Shown here: in pieces, positions 8,696-17,370 of the stretch
Position numbering within the stretch: the stretch's first letter is position 1
How the letters are laid out: each line of letters begins with the position of its first letter
Assembly: GCF_900187455.1 (NCBI RefSeq)
Contig: NZ_FYDX01000003.1
Span: 434,001 to 498,000, forward strand
Reading direction: 5' to 3'
From: Pseudomonas sp. Irchel 3E13
GTDB taxonomy: Bacteria; Pseudomonadota; Gammaproteobacteria; Pseudomonadales; Pseudomonadaceae
Length of the DNA: 64,000 nt
Notes under the pieces: model-generated
The model's input: only the letters and a program-made list of their open reading frames with translations
Database searches by the model: none
What the model was told of the DNA's origin: nothing
Program-made: the position numbers and the translations under genes

Positions 8696-11204
8696 TCCGG
8701 CGCCCCCCGTCCGCAGCTTTTTCCAGATCGGCGACCATCCGTGCGATGCGGTCGGCGAGCTTTTCCGTGCTCATGGTCTCGCGCATGCCCTCGACCACCA
8801 GCGCGAAGGCCAACGGCCCCGGCCGGCGCAGCGCGTGCAGGTCCAGGCGCTGGCCGCTCATCTTCAGCAACTGGCGATGCAGCCGCTCGATTTCCAGTTC
8901 CTCGCGCAACACTTCATCCCGTGCCTGGCCCAGCAGCAGGTTGTCAGCGTCGTGACGGCGGAACACTTCGAAAAACAGCCCGCTGGAGGCCTGGATCTGC
9001 CGGGTGCTTTTCTGCGCGGCGGGGTAGCCGCCGAACACCAGCCCGGATATCTGTGCGATCTCGCGAAAACGTCGTTGGGCCATTTCCCCGGCGTTGAGGC
9101 TGGCGAGCACGTCTTCCAGCAGGTTGTCGGCGCTCAGTGCTGCCGGCAGGATGCTGGCCCAGTCCACGGCGGTCGGGCTGAGCAGTTCGAAGCCGTAATC
9201 GTTGACCGCGATGGACACACTCAACGGCTGCTCGCGACTCGCCCGCCAGGCGATCAGGCTGGCCAGCCCGAGGTTGGCCATGCGCCCGGCGAAGGGGTAC
9301 AGAAACAGGTGCCAGCCCTGCCGCGAGTGCCAGGTTTCCGCGAGCAGGCTGCTTTGCGTCGGTAGCGCCGACCAGGCGGCCTGCAATTCCAGCAGCGGGC
9401 GCACGGCCTGCATTTCCGCGCCGCTGAATTGCCCCTTGGCGGCGGCATCGAGCTGCTCCACCAAGGCGTCGGCCAGTTCGCTGGAAAGCGGCATGCGCCC
9501 GCCATTCCAGCGCGCCAGTGCGGCCTTGCGCGCGGTGCTGCGCCGCACATAGGCGGTCATGTTCTCGACCCGCACCAGCTCCAACACCCGCCCGGCGAAG
9601 ACGAAGGCGTCGTTGGGCCGCAGACGGGCGATAAAGGCTTCTTCGACGCTGCCGAGGTTGGTGCCGACGCCGCCCTTGCTCCAGAACTTCAACTGGATGC
9701 TCGCGTCGCTGACGATGGTGCCGATGCCCATGCGATGCCGTCGTGCCAGTCGCTCGCTGGCGACCCGACAGATACCGTCGGCATGAACCTCGACCCGCTG
9801 GTAGTCGGGATAGGCGCTGAGGGAACTGCCGCCATGCCGGACGAAATCCAGCGCCCATTGCCACTGGCTGTCGCGCAGGTCGCGGAAGGCGAAGGTCGTG
9901 CGCACTTCCTCCAGCAACTCCAGCGGCCTGAAGCCCGCGCCCAGCGCCATGCTCACCAGATGCTGCACCAGCACGTCCAGGCACAGCCGCGGCGATTGCC
10001 GCGCCTCGATATGCCCGGCCGCCAAGGCCTGGCGCGCGGCGGCGGCTTCCACCAGTTCCAGGCTGTGGGTCGGCACCAGGGTGATGCGCGACGCCCGTCC
10101 CGGCGCGTGCCCGGAGCGACCGGCGCGCTGCATCAGGCGCGCCACGCCTTTGGCCGAGCCAATTTGCAGAACGCGCTCCACCGGTAGAAAGTCCACCCCA
10201 AGGTCCAGGCTCGAGGTGCATACCACCGCCTTCAGTCCGCCTTCCTTGAGACTGCGCGCTACCCACTCGCGGGTGCCGCGGGCCAGCGAGGCGTGGTGCA
10301 GAGCGATCAGTCCGGCCCACTGCGGACGGGCTTCCAGCAGCGCCTGATACCAGCGTTCGGCCTGGGCGCGGGTGTTGGTGAAGACCAGGCAACTGTGGCA
10401 GTCATCGATTTCCCGGCAGACCGGCTCGACCAGGTTCAAGCCCATGTGCCCGGCCCAGGGAAAACGCTCGATGGCGGCGGGCAGCAAGCTGTCCACCAGC
10501 AGGCGTTTGTCTTGGCGGCCTTCGATCAGCCGGCCGTTTTCCGGCACCAGCACGTCAAGGGCGTGGGGAAGATTGCCGAGGGTCGCCGACAGCCCCCACA
10601 CCACCAACTGCGGGTGCCATCGACGCAGGCGGGCGAGGGCCAGTTGCAGTTGCACGCCGCGCTTGTTGCCGAGCAGTTCGTGCCACTCGTCGACCACTAC
10701 CATGCGCAGGCTGGCGAAGTCGTCTTCGGCCTGGGCGCGGGTCAGCAACAGGGTCAGGCTTTCCGGGGTGGTGATCAGCGCGCTCGGCAGGCGCCGGGCC
10801 TGGCGGGCGCGTTCGGCGCTGCCGGTGTCGCCGCTGCGCACGCCGATGCTCCACGGCAGTTCCAGCTCGTCCAGCGGTGCTTGCAGGGCGCGGGCGGTGT
10901 CGGCGGCGAGGGCGCGCATCGGCGTGATCCACAGCACCTGCAAGGGCGCGGGCTGCGGGCGTTTGGCGTTGACGACGGGTTTGCCGGCGAAGGCGCGCAA
11001 GGCGGCCAGCCACACCGCGTAGGTCTTGCCCGCGCCGGTGCTGGCGTGCAGCAGCCCGGATTCGCCGCGGCCCACCGCCGCCCAGACCTGCCGCTGAAAG
11101 GCGAACGGCGTCCAGCCACGGGCGGCGAACCAGGCATCGGCGAGGTTGGGGCTGACTGGCATGGGCGCGTCCGGCTCGATGAGGGCTGTGTCTTCACAGA
11201 CCAT
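8679..11204 (-). CDS. Lhr-type ligase-associated DEXH-box helicase
   Basis: 841-residue superfamily 2 helicase of the Lhr-core type. Walker A is ASTGAGKT (Lys60) and Walker B/motif II is [10 protein letters not shown], the DEWH form typical of ligase-associated Lhr. Later motifs include [10 protein letters not shown] and the [11 protein letters not shown] motif VI. A long C-terminal winged-helix and Lhr-specific region follows. It probably translocates 3'-to-5' on single-stranded DNA and works with the PdeM phosphoesterase encoded next. It starts 19 bases after the AotP-like ATPase gene, so it now sits at the end of a transporter operon instead of next to the ligase gene. An alternative ATG 14 codons in is possible. 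Confidence 0.93.
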   Translation of the reverse strand: MVCEDTALIEPDAPMPVSPNLADAWFAARGWTPFAFQRQVWAAVGRGESGLLHASTGAGKTYAVWLAALRAFAGKPVVNAKRPQPAPLQVLWITPMRALAADTARALQAPLDELELPWSIGVRSGDTGSAERARQARRLPSALITTPESLTLLLTRAQAEDDFASLRMVVVDEWHELLGNKRGVQLQLALARLRRWHPQLVVWGLSATLGNLPHALDVLVPENGRLIEGRQDKRLLVDSLLPAAIERFPWAGHMGLNLVEPVCREIDDCHSCLVFTNTRAQAERWYQALLEARPQWAGLIALHHASLARGTREWVARSLKEGGLKAVVCTSSLDLGVDFLPVERVLQIGSAKGVARLMQRAGRSGHAPGRASRITLVPTHSLELVEAAAARQALAAGHIEARQSPRLCLDVLVQHLVSMALGAGFRPLELLEEVRTTFAFRDLRDSQWQWALDFVRHGGSSLSAYPDYQRVEVHADGICRVASERLARRHRMGIGTIVSDASIQLKFWSKGGVGTNLGSVEEAFIARLRPNDAFVFAGRVLELVRVENMTAYVRRSTARKAALARWNGGRMPLSSELADALVEQLDAAAKGQFSGAEMQAVRPLLELQAAWSALPTQSSLLAETWHSRQGWHLFLYPFAGRMANLGLASLIAWRASREQPLSVSIAVNDYGFELLSPTAVDWASILPAALSADNLLEDVLASLNAGEMAQRRFREIAQISGLVFGGYPAAQKSTRQIQASSGLFFEVFRRHDADNLLLGQARDEVLREELEIERLHRQLLKMSGQRLDLHALRRPGPLAFALVVEGMRETMSTEKLADRIARMVADLEKAADGGRRNARAL

Positions 11205-11222
11205 CGGCCGGACGCATTGGTT

Positions 11223-11987
11223 TTATTTCAGATTGCCCCGCAGGAACTGCTGCAAGCGCTCGCTCTTCGGTTGGCCGAGCACGTCCGCCGGCGTGCCCTG
11301 TTCTTCCACCAGCCCCTGGTGGAGAAACATCACCTGGCTGGAGACCTGACGGGCGAAGGCCATTTCATGGGTGACCATGATCATGGTCCGGCCTTCCTCG
11401 GCCAGGCCCTGGATCACCCGCAGTACTTCGCCCACCAGTTCCGGGTCGAGGGCCGAGGTCGGTTCGTCGAACAGCAGCACTTCCGGCTCCATCGCCAACG
11501 CGCGGGCAATGGCCACCCGTTGCTGCTGGCCGCCGGACAGAAACGCCGGGTACTGGTCGGCGACTCGCGGCGCCAGGCCGACCTTGTCCAGGTAGCGGCG
11601 GGCGCGTTCTTCGGCGTCGTGCTTGCTCACGCCCAGCACGCGGCGTGGCGCCATGCAGATGTTCTCCAGCACGCTGAGGTGGCTCCACAGGTTGAAGTGC
11701 TGGAAAACCATGGCCAGCCGCGTGCGCAGGCGCTGCAACTCGTCGGCGTCGGCGACATGCAGGCCATGGCGGTCATGGACCATGCGGATGTCCTTGCCGT
11801 CCAGGGTCATGCGCCCGTCGTCGGGTTGTTCGAGGAAGTTGATGCAGCGCAGGAAGGTGCTTTTGCCCGAGCCGCTGGCGCCGATCAGGCTGATGACGTC
11901 GCCGGTGTTCGCCTTGAGCGAGACGCCCTTGAGCACCTTGTGGTCGCCGTAGCTCTTGTGAAGGTCTTCGATGGTCAGTTTGTACAC
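11223..11987 (-). CDS. AotP/HisP-like amino-acid ABC transporter ATPase
   Basis: 254-residue ATP-binding subunit of a polar/basic amino-acid importer. Walker A is GASGSGKST (residues 36–44), the ABC signature LSGGQQQR lies near residue 152, and Walker B is VLLFDEPTSALD. The start is likely the GTG at 11987, seven bases after a GAGGG ribosome-binding site that overlaps the stop of the upstream AotO-like gene. A TTG two codons earlier is too close to that site. It is the last transporter gene of a five-gene operon in the order J–Q–M–O–P, matching the P. aeruginosa aotJQMOP order; the argR gene that follows there is replaced here by the helicase gene. Confidence 0.93.
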   Translation of the reverse strand: MYKLTIEDLHKSYGDHKVLKGVSLKANTGDVISLIGASGSGKSTFLRCINFLEQPDDGRMTLDGKDIRMVHDRHGLHVADADELQRLRTRLAMVFQHFNLWSHLSVLENICMAPRRVLGVSKHDAEERARRYLDKVGLAPRVADQYPAFLSGGQQQRVAIARALAMEPEVLLFDEPTSALDPELVGEVLRVIQGLAEEGRTMIMVTHEMAFARQVSSQVMFLHQGLVEEQGTPADVLGQPKSERLQQFLRGNLK

Positions 11988-11997
11988 GTACAAGCCC

Positions 11998-13113
11998 TCA
12001 TGGCGACAGCAGATAACCGCTTCGGTAAGCCTCGCGGCCGGCGACGTGGGCGATGACCATCCCGGCGGTGGCCATGCGCCGCAGCGAACGGGCGTAGAGC
12101 AGGCCCGGCTGGACGTTATGCACCGGGGTCACGCGGTCACTGAGCGGGTCGATGACCTCGGCCACCCGTTGTCCGGCTTCCAGGTATTGGCCGGGGCTGA
12201 CATGAAACACCAGCAACCCGCCCAGCGGCGTGGCGACCGGCTCGACACCGGCCAGCGGCGTGGCCGGATACAGCAGCGGCGGCAACGGCGCCGGCTCGTT
12301 GTCGATGGCGCCGAAGTGGGTCAGGTAATCGAGAATGGCCTGGCAGTCGGCCTGGGCCAGCGGATGGCTGACGTCGCCCTGGCCGCGCAGCTCGACGGTG
12401 ACCGAGAAGCTGCCCATCGGGATCGGGAAATGCTTGCCGAACCGCTGCTGCAATTGCCACCAGACCAGGGTGAAGCACTCATCGAACGACTGCCCGCCGG
12501 AGTCGGTGGCCAGCAGGCTGGCCTGCACCCCGAGGTAGCGCGACAGCGGCTCGACCTGCGCCCAGGCTTCCGGCGTGGTGTAGAGGTGTTTCACGGCTTC
12601 GAAGTCGCAGTGCAGGTCCAGCACCATATCGGCATCACAGGCCAGCCGTTGCAGGGTCAGGCGCTGGGATTGCAGCGGCGTGTGCGCCGGGTGCCCGGCC
12701 AGGGCACGGCGCAGGCTCTCGCGGATCAGCTCGACGTTGTGTTGCGGGTCCTGGTTCAGGTGGCCTTCGATCTGGTCGCCGACCAGGTCGGACAGGTCGA
12801 CGAAGCGCCGGTTGAAATTCTCGCCGCTCTGCAACTCGTAGCGGCCCAGCGGCACGTCCATCAACACCTGCTCAAGGCCCACCGGGTTGGCCACCGGCAC
12901 CAGGACGATTTCCTGGCGCAGGCGTCCCTGGCTTTCCAGTTCGGCGAGGCGTTGCTTGAGGTGCCAGGCCACCAGCATGCCGGGCAGTTCGTCGGCGTGC
13001 AGCGAGGCCTGGATGTAGATCTTGCCGCCGGCCCGCGGGCCGAAGTGGAAACTGTGGATCTGGCGGGAAATGCCGGGGACCGGGGCCAGAAGGTCGTGGG
13101 TCTTGTGGTGCAT
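11998..13113 (-). CDS. Succinylglutamate desuccinylase/aspartoacylase-family protein (AotO-like)
   Basis: 371-residue zinc-hydrolase-family protein (AstE/AspA superfamily, carboxypeptidase-like fold). Predicted zinc ligands are His and Glu in SLHADELPG (about residues 38–46) and His in VLDLHCDFEAVKH. A C-terminal domain with GQYLEAGQRVAEVIDP resembles a biotinyl-lipoyl-like barrel. There is no signal peptide, so it is probably cytoplasmic. It lies between the second permease and the ATPase of an amino-acid ABC transporter, the place of aotO in P. aeruginosa. It may deacylate N-acyl amino acids taken up by the transporter. The start ATG at 13113 was chosen over frames running back into the permease gene. 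Confidence 0.85.
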   Translation of the reverse strand: MHHKTHDLLAPVPGISRQIHSFHFGPRAGGKIYIQASLHADELPGMLVAWHLKQRLAELESQGRLRQEIVLVPVANPVGLEQVLMDVPLGRYELQSGENFNRRFVDLSDLVGDQIEGHLNQDPQHNVELIRESLRRALAGHPAHTPLQSQRLTLQRLACDADMVLDLHCDFEAVKHLYTTPEAWAQVEPLSRYLGVQASLLATDSGGQSFDECFTLVWWQLQQRFGKHFPIPMGSFSVTVELRGQGDVSHPLAQADCQAILDYLTHFGAIDNEPAPLPPLLYPATPLAGVEPVATPLGGLLVFHVSPGQYLEAGQRVAEVIDPLSDRVTPVHNVQPGLLYARSLRRMATAGMVIAHVAGREAYRSGYLLSP

Positions 13114-13121
13114 GAAAAGTC

Positions 13122-13832
13122 CTAGTGAGCGGGGCCGAGGAAGGCCAGCCAACGCCGCTCGGCGAGGCGGAACAGACCGACCAGGGCGAAGGTGACGCAC
13201 AGATAGATGATTGCCGCGGTGCCGAACGACTGGAACGTCAGGAAGGTGGCCGAGTTGGCATCCCGGGCCACTTTGAGGATATCGGGCACGGTGGCGGTGA
13301 AGGCCACGGTGGTCGAGTGCAGCATCAGGATCACCTCATTGCTGTAGAACGGCAGCGAGCGCCGCAATGCGGACGGCATGATGATGTAAGCATAGAGTTT
13401 CCAGCCTTGCAGGCCGTAGGCGCGGGCGGCCTCGATTTCGCCGTGGTTCATCCCGCGGATCGCCCCGGCGAAGATTTCCGTGGTGTAGGCGCAGGTGTTG
13501 AGGGCGAAGGCGAGGATGGTGCAGTTCATCGCATCGCGGAAAAACGCATCCAGCAGCGGCTGTTCGCGCACGGCGGCGAGGCTGTAGATGCCGGTGTAGC
13601 AAATCAGCAACTGGATATACAACGGCGTGCCGCGGAACAGATAGGTGTAGAACTGCACCGGCCAGCGTACCCAGAAACGCCGCGAAACCCGGGCGATCGA
13701 CAGCGGGATCGAGACCAGGAAACCGATTGCCAGCGAGGCGCTGAGCAGCCACATGGTCATGGCCAGGCCGGTGATGTGGGTGCCGTCGGTGTAGAGGAAG
13801 GCGCGCCAGTATTCCTGTAGCAGTTCGATCAT
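13122..13832 (-). CDS. Amino-acid ABC transporter permease (AotM/HisM-like)
   Basis: 236-residue inner-membrane permease of the HisM type. Several hydrophobic helices are evident, together with the EAA loop EIEAARAYGLQGWKLYAYII, which contacts the ATPase. Its ATG overlaps the stop of the HisQ-like gene (ATGA), which argues for a coupled permease pair. It pairs with the HisQ-like permease, the periplasmic binding protein and the AotP-like ATPase. Confidence 0.93.
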   Translation of the reverse strand: MIELLQEYWRAFLYTDGTHITGLAMTMWLLSASLAIGFLVSIPLSIARVSRRFWVRWPVQFYTYLFRGTPLYIQLLICYTGIYSLAAVREQPLLDAFFRDAMNCTILAFALNTCAYTTEIFAGAIRGMNHGEIEAARAYGLQGWKLYAYIIMPSALRRSLPFYSNEVILMLHSTTVAFTATVPDILKVARDANSATFLTFQSFGTAAIIYLCVTFALVGLFRLAERRWLAFLGPAH

Positions 13833-14557
13833 CGCAGGGCCTCCCGGGTGCCGACGTTATAGCGCCGTTCCAGCCAGCGCAGGGCGATGTTCGAGGCACT
13901 GGTGATCAACAGGTAGATGAGCGCCGCCACGATCAGGAAAAAGAACAGTTGATAGGTGCTTTTGCCGGCGTCCTGGGCGGCCTTGACCAGATCGGCGAGG
14001 CCGATGATCGACACCAGCGCGGTGGCCTTGAGCATCACCATCCAGTTGTTGCCGATGCCCGGCAGGGCGAAGCGCATCATTTGCGGGAAGACCACGAAGC
14101 GAAAGCGTTGCATGCGCTTGAGCCCATAGGCCGTGGCCGCCTCGACCTGGCCGCGGGGCACGGCAAGGATCGCGCCGCGAAAGGTCTCGGTGAAATAGGC
14201 GCCGTAGATGAAGCCCAGGGTGATGACCCCGGCGGCAAACGGGTCGATCTCGATGTATTCCCATTCCAGGTAGTCGGTGAGGCTGGTGAGCCAGGTTTGC
14301 AGGCTGTAGAAAATCAGCAGCATCAGCACCAGGTCAGGCACGCCGCGGATCAGCGTGGTGTAGAGCTGGGCGGGGAGGCGCAGCATGCGCAGTGCCGAGA
14401 GCTTGGCGCTGGCGCCGAGCAATCCCAGGCCGACGGCGACCAGCAGCGACATGAAAGACAGTTTCAGGGTCATCCAGGTGCCCTGCCACAACAGTGGGCC
14501 GAAGCCCTTCAGGCTGAACGCCGAAAGCCCGAGCAGCGCAAGCAGATCGTCGAACAT
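13829..14557 (-). CDS. Amino-acid ABC transporter permease (AotQ/HisQ-like)
   Basis: 242-residue inner-membrane permease of the HisQ type. It has five or so hydrophobic segments and an EAA loop (GQVEAATAYGLKRMQRFRFV). It is translated in one unit with the HisM-like permease. An attenuator-like hairpin separates it from the upstream binding-protein gene, so the permeases are probably made at lower levels than the binding protein. Confidence 0.93.
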   Translation of the reverse strand: MFDDLLALLGLSAFSLKGFGPLLWQGTWMTLKLSFMSLLVAVGLGLLGASAKLSALRMLRLPAQLYTTLIRGVPDLVLMLLIFYSLQTWLTSLTDYLEWEYIEIDPFAAGVITLGFIYGAYFTETFRGAILAVPRGQVEAATAYGLKRMQRFRFVVFPQMMRFALPGIGNNWMVMLKATALVSIIGLADLVKAAQDAGKSTYQLFFFLIVAALIYLLITSASNIALRWLERRYNVGTREALR

Positions 14558-14576
14558 GAAGCGAACCCTTGGGGTG

Positions 14577-14606
14577 AAAAAAAGATGCCCATCCGTGGGA
14601 TGGGCA
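14577..14606 (-). terminator. Intercistronic attenuator after the binding-protein gene
   Basis: Nine-base perfect stem TGCCCATCC/GGATGGGCA (14586–14594 and 14598–14606), followed on the minus-strand transcript by seven U residues. It sits between the binding-protein and permease genes and looks like a partial terminator that sets the ratio of the two. Confidence 0.85.
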
Positions 14607-14617
14607 CCGGTTGGCGG

Positions 14618-15400
14618 TTATTTACCGCTGTAGAGGTTCAGTTCACCGAAGTGCTTCTTCTGGATCTCGGCGTAGGTGCCGTCGGCGTGTAACGCTTTGA
14701 TACCTTTGTTCAGGAGGTCCTGCAGGTCTTTGTTACCTTTGCGGATACCGACTGCGGTTTTCGACGGCAGCAGTTCGCTGTCCACCGGCTGGCTCACTTC
14801 ATAGTTGGCGCCTTGCGGCGACTTCAGGAAGCCCAGTTCGGCTTGCAGCATGTCCTGGATCGAGGCATCCAGGCGGCCTGAGATCAGGTCGGAATAGACC
14901 TGGTCCTGGTTCTGGTAGGCCTGGGTCTTGACCCCGGCCTTGTCCAGCACGGCCTTGGCGTAGGCTTCCTGAATGGTGCCCTGCTCGTAGCCGACGGTCT
15001 TGCCCTTGAGCGAAGCGATATCGGCGCTCAGGCCCGAACCTTTCTTGAAGACGAAGGAGGTAGGGCCGGAGAACAGCTCTTCCGAGAAGTCGATGACCTT
15101 CTGCCGCGCTGGCGTCACGGTCATGGACGAAATCACGCCATCAAACTTGTTGGCCTTGAGGCCCGGGATCATCCCGTCGAAATCGCTTTCCACCCACTTG
15201 CAGGTGACCTTCAGTTCCTTGCAGATCGCGTTGCCCAGATCGATATCGAAGCCCACCAGCGAGCCATCGGCGGCTTTGGACTCAAACGGCGCATAGGAAG
15301 GATCGACGCCAAAACGCAGCTCCTTGTACTCCTTGGCCAGGGCGTTGCCGGCAGCCAGACACAGAGCAACAGCGGAAAGCGTCAGCCATGCTTTTTTCAT
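14618..15400 (-). CDS. Periplasmic amino-acid-binding protein (AotJ/HisJ-like)
   Basis: 260-residue solute-binding protein, family 3. An N-terminal Sec signal peptide (MKKAWLTLSAVALCLAAGNALA) is followed by KEYKELRFGVDPSYAPFE, the usual start of the mature lysine/arginine/ornithine-binding fold. The motif GFDIDLGNAICKELK is also typical. Start set at the ATG at 15400, where the signal peptide begins; an upstream in-frame start adds 15 residues ahead of it. It is the first gene of the transporter operon. Basic amino acids are the most likely ligand by family, but ligand choice is not readable from the sequence. Confidence 0.9.
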   Translation of the reverse strand: MKKAWLTLSAVALCLAAGNALAKEYKELRFGVDPSYAPFESKAADGSLVGFDIDLGNAICKELKVTCKWVESDFDGMIPGLKANKFDGVISSMTVTPARQKVIDFSEELFSGPTSFVFKKGSGLSADIASLKGKTVGYEQGTIQEAYAKAVLDKAGVKTQAYQNQDQVYSDLISGRLDASIQDMLQAELGFLKSPQGANYEVSQPVDSELLPSKTAVGIRKGNKDLQDLLNKGIKALHADGTYAEIQKKHFGELNLYSGK

Positions 15401-15939
15401 CGTGTAGTCCTTGAGAAGCAGCGAAATATTGGGGTGGCCGTGCACCGTTACCGGTCGCGGCCCGACATCACAGTGATAGCAAGTTTTGCACCACTCTGAC
15501 GGATACCTTGTCCTGGAGGCTTTATCCGGGCACCTCGGGCGGTGCCTGTCGTGCGGGGAAAGCGGTTTGGCGGCGGTGTGCGTTTTTCCAGTGCGTGCCT
15601 CGCACAGTTCGATCCGCTCAGTGCACTGTCTTGCAGCACGGCGTGGCCGGGTCTCACGTGACTAACTAAAACAGTCTGTATGTTTGAACTGTTTATATCG
15701 TGTGCGAAACGGGCGACGGTCATCTCCCAAAGTTCATGCTCGAACCGATTGTTTATTGTCGGCCAGCACAGAGTCTCTTAAGGTCCCCTGTGAAGTGTGC
15801 TGCCCAGGCTTGCAGTGTTTTTATTATGTGTGCGAGAGGCCATAAGGCCGATGTGAATGTGCCTCCCGGCTGCGGCTGTTGCCTGCCTGAACACTGGCGG
15901 ATCTGACTTTATTCTTTGAAATTAATGTTGGAGATGACC
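15401..15939. other. 540-base divergent control region of transporter and biosynthetic cluster
   Basis: Noncoding stretch, more AT-rich than its surroundings, between the divergent binding-protein gene and the flavoenzyme gene. It contains a perfect ATCACAGTGAT palindrome at 15467–15477 and an AAACAGT-N12-ACTGTTT inverted repeat at 15669–15694. I saw no credible gene in it. Confidence 0.55.
15669..15694. promoter_or_regulatory. Candidate operator upstream of the biosynthetic cluster
   Basis: Perfect 7-base inverted repeat, AAACAGT (15669–15675) and ACTGTTT (15688–15694), separated by 12 bases. It lies about 250 bases upstream of the first cluster gene in AT-rich DNA. Arm length and spacing suit a dimeric repressor or activator. 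No regulator gene lies in the cluster itself, so the partner is unknown. Confidence 0.4.
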
Positions 15940-17370
15940 ATGGTGTACGACGTTGTTGTAGTCGGGAGTGGGGCGATTGGTGGCTCCATTGCATTCGAAC
16001 TGGCCAGCCGCGGGCTCTCGGTCTGCCGCGTGGGCGAGACCGCCCGGCGCAATGCGGCGTCCCGGGCTGCGGGGGCGATGAATGGCTGTTTCGGTGAGGT
16101 GACCAGGACACTGTTGTCTTCGGAGCCTGGTCGCCTGAAGTTGGTCATGGATATACAAGCGAAAAGTCTGTGGGCCGACTGGGAAGAGCGCCTTGCAACG
16201 GCCAGCAGCAATAACAAGGGATTACTGGCCGCCTGCGGAACGCATGTAATTCTAAACTCTGCGGGCATGGCGGAAGTTGACAGTGCCAACTACGCCGCCA
16301 TTGAACAGAGCCTGCGTGATTTTCAGGTATTGCATACTTCGGTGGCGCCGGATGAACTTGAATGGATCAAGGCCAATGATCTGGTCAGGCCGATGCGCGC
16401 GCTGTTCATTCCGGATGAAAACGCAATCGATCCCCACCTGCTGCTGGAGAAACTTGATACGGCATTACTGGGAACCGGCGGCACGATCATCGATGCAACG
16501 GCCCGCAAGATCCTCGTGGAAGGTGCCGTCGCCACCGGCGTGATGCTGGACGACGGCCGCTCTATCGCGGGAAAACACGTGGTGGTGGCGGCGGGCGTGC
16601 AGTCACTGGACCTGTTCGACGAACTGGAGGACGTGGGACGCAAGATTCCGCCGCTGTTCGCCGGCTATGGCGTGTCGCTGCTGTTGCGGCCCAAGGCCGG
16701 CCAAAAACTGCCTGAAACCGTGATCCGTACGCCCAATCGCGCCTTCGCCTGTGGCTTGCACTGTCTGCCCCGGGGCGATGACCTGCTCTACCTCGGCGCG
16801 ACCAATATCCTCGCGGAACAACCGCGCAGCCAGGCCCTGGTTTCCGACGTGCAGTTCCTCCTCGACTGCGCTGTAGACCAGCTCAACCTCGACCTTCATG
16901 ACGCCGAAATCGTGGATATCCAGGTGGGCAACCGGCCGATCGCCGCCGATGGATTCCCGTTGATAGGGCCGTGCGGATACGACGGCCTGTGGATGGTCAC
17001 TGGCACCTACCGCGACGGTTTGCACCAGTCGCCATTGTTGGCGGCCTGGGTCGCGGACCAGATCGAGGGCCGCGACAACAAGCTCGACCTGTCGGCCTTC
17101 ACCCCGTTGCGGGCGCCGCTGCAGGTCGCGTCGCGGGCTGACACCCTCACCGAAACGGTGCGGCAGATGTTCGCCACCGGTTACGAATACCGCTGGGATA
17201 TCAAGCCCTACTGGATGCCGCTGCTGGATCGCGGCATGAACGAGAACTACACCCGGCTGGTCGAGGCACTGCACCCGAGCTTCACGCCGCCGCCGGAGCT
17301 GATTGCCTTCTCCTGGCTGTACCCCTCGATGTTCCAGAGACTGGCCCGTTACTACGAGGCGTGGTCATGA
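15940..17370 (+). CDS. FAD-dependent oxidase, DAO/glycine-oxidase-like (biosynthetic cluster gene 1)
   Basis: 476-residue flavoprotein of the D-amino-acid-oxidase fold. The N-terminus has the dinucleotide-binding motif VVGSGAIGGS. Near the C-terminus GTYRDGLHQSPLLA resembles the GHYRNGILLAP motif that closes the FAD site in glycine oxidase ThiO and relatives. It probably oxidises a C–N bond of an amine or amino acid. About 100 extra C-terminal residues with many aromatic residues are unusual for ThiO. Start set at the ATG at 15940, six bases after GGAG; ATGs at 15925 and 15934 are less well placed. The 5' half looks lower in GC than its neighbours. It is the first gene of a seven-gene cluster with end-to-end overlaps. 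The exact substrate is unknown. Confidence 0.8.
   Translation: MVYDVVVVGSGAIGGSIAFELASRGLSVCRVGETARRNAASRAAGAMNGCFGEVTRTLLSSEPGRLKLVMDIQAKSLWADWEERLATASSNNKGLLAACGTHVILNSAGMAEVDSANYAAIEQSLRDFQVLHTSVAPDELEWIKANDLVRPMRALFIPDENAIDPHLLLEKLDTALLGTGGTIIDATARKILVEGAVATGVMLDDGRSIAGKHVVVAAGVQSLDLFDELEDVGRKIPPLFAGYGVSLLLRPKAGQKLPETVIRTPNRAFACGLHCLPRGDDLLYLGATNILAEQPRSQALVSDVQFLLDCAVDQLNLDLHDAEIVDIQVGNRPIAADGFPLIGPCGYDGLWMVTGTYRDGLHQSPLLAAWVADQIEGRDNKLDLSAFTPLRAPLQVASRADTLTETVRQMFATGYEYRWDIKPYWMPLLDRGMNENYTRLVEALHPSFTPPPELIAFSWLYPSMFQRLARYYEAWS

Noticed and set aside
10293..12056. Plus-strand frame of nearly 590 codons across the Lhr and AotP-like genes
   Set aside because: It crosses two well-supported minus-strand genes and has antisense-type composition.
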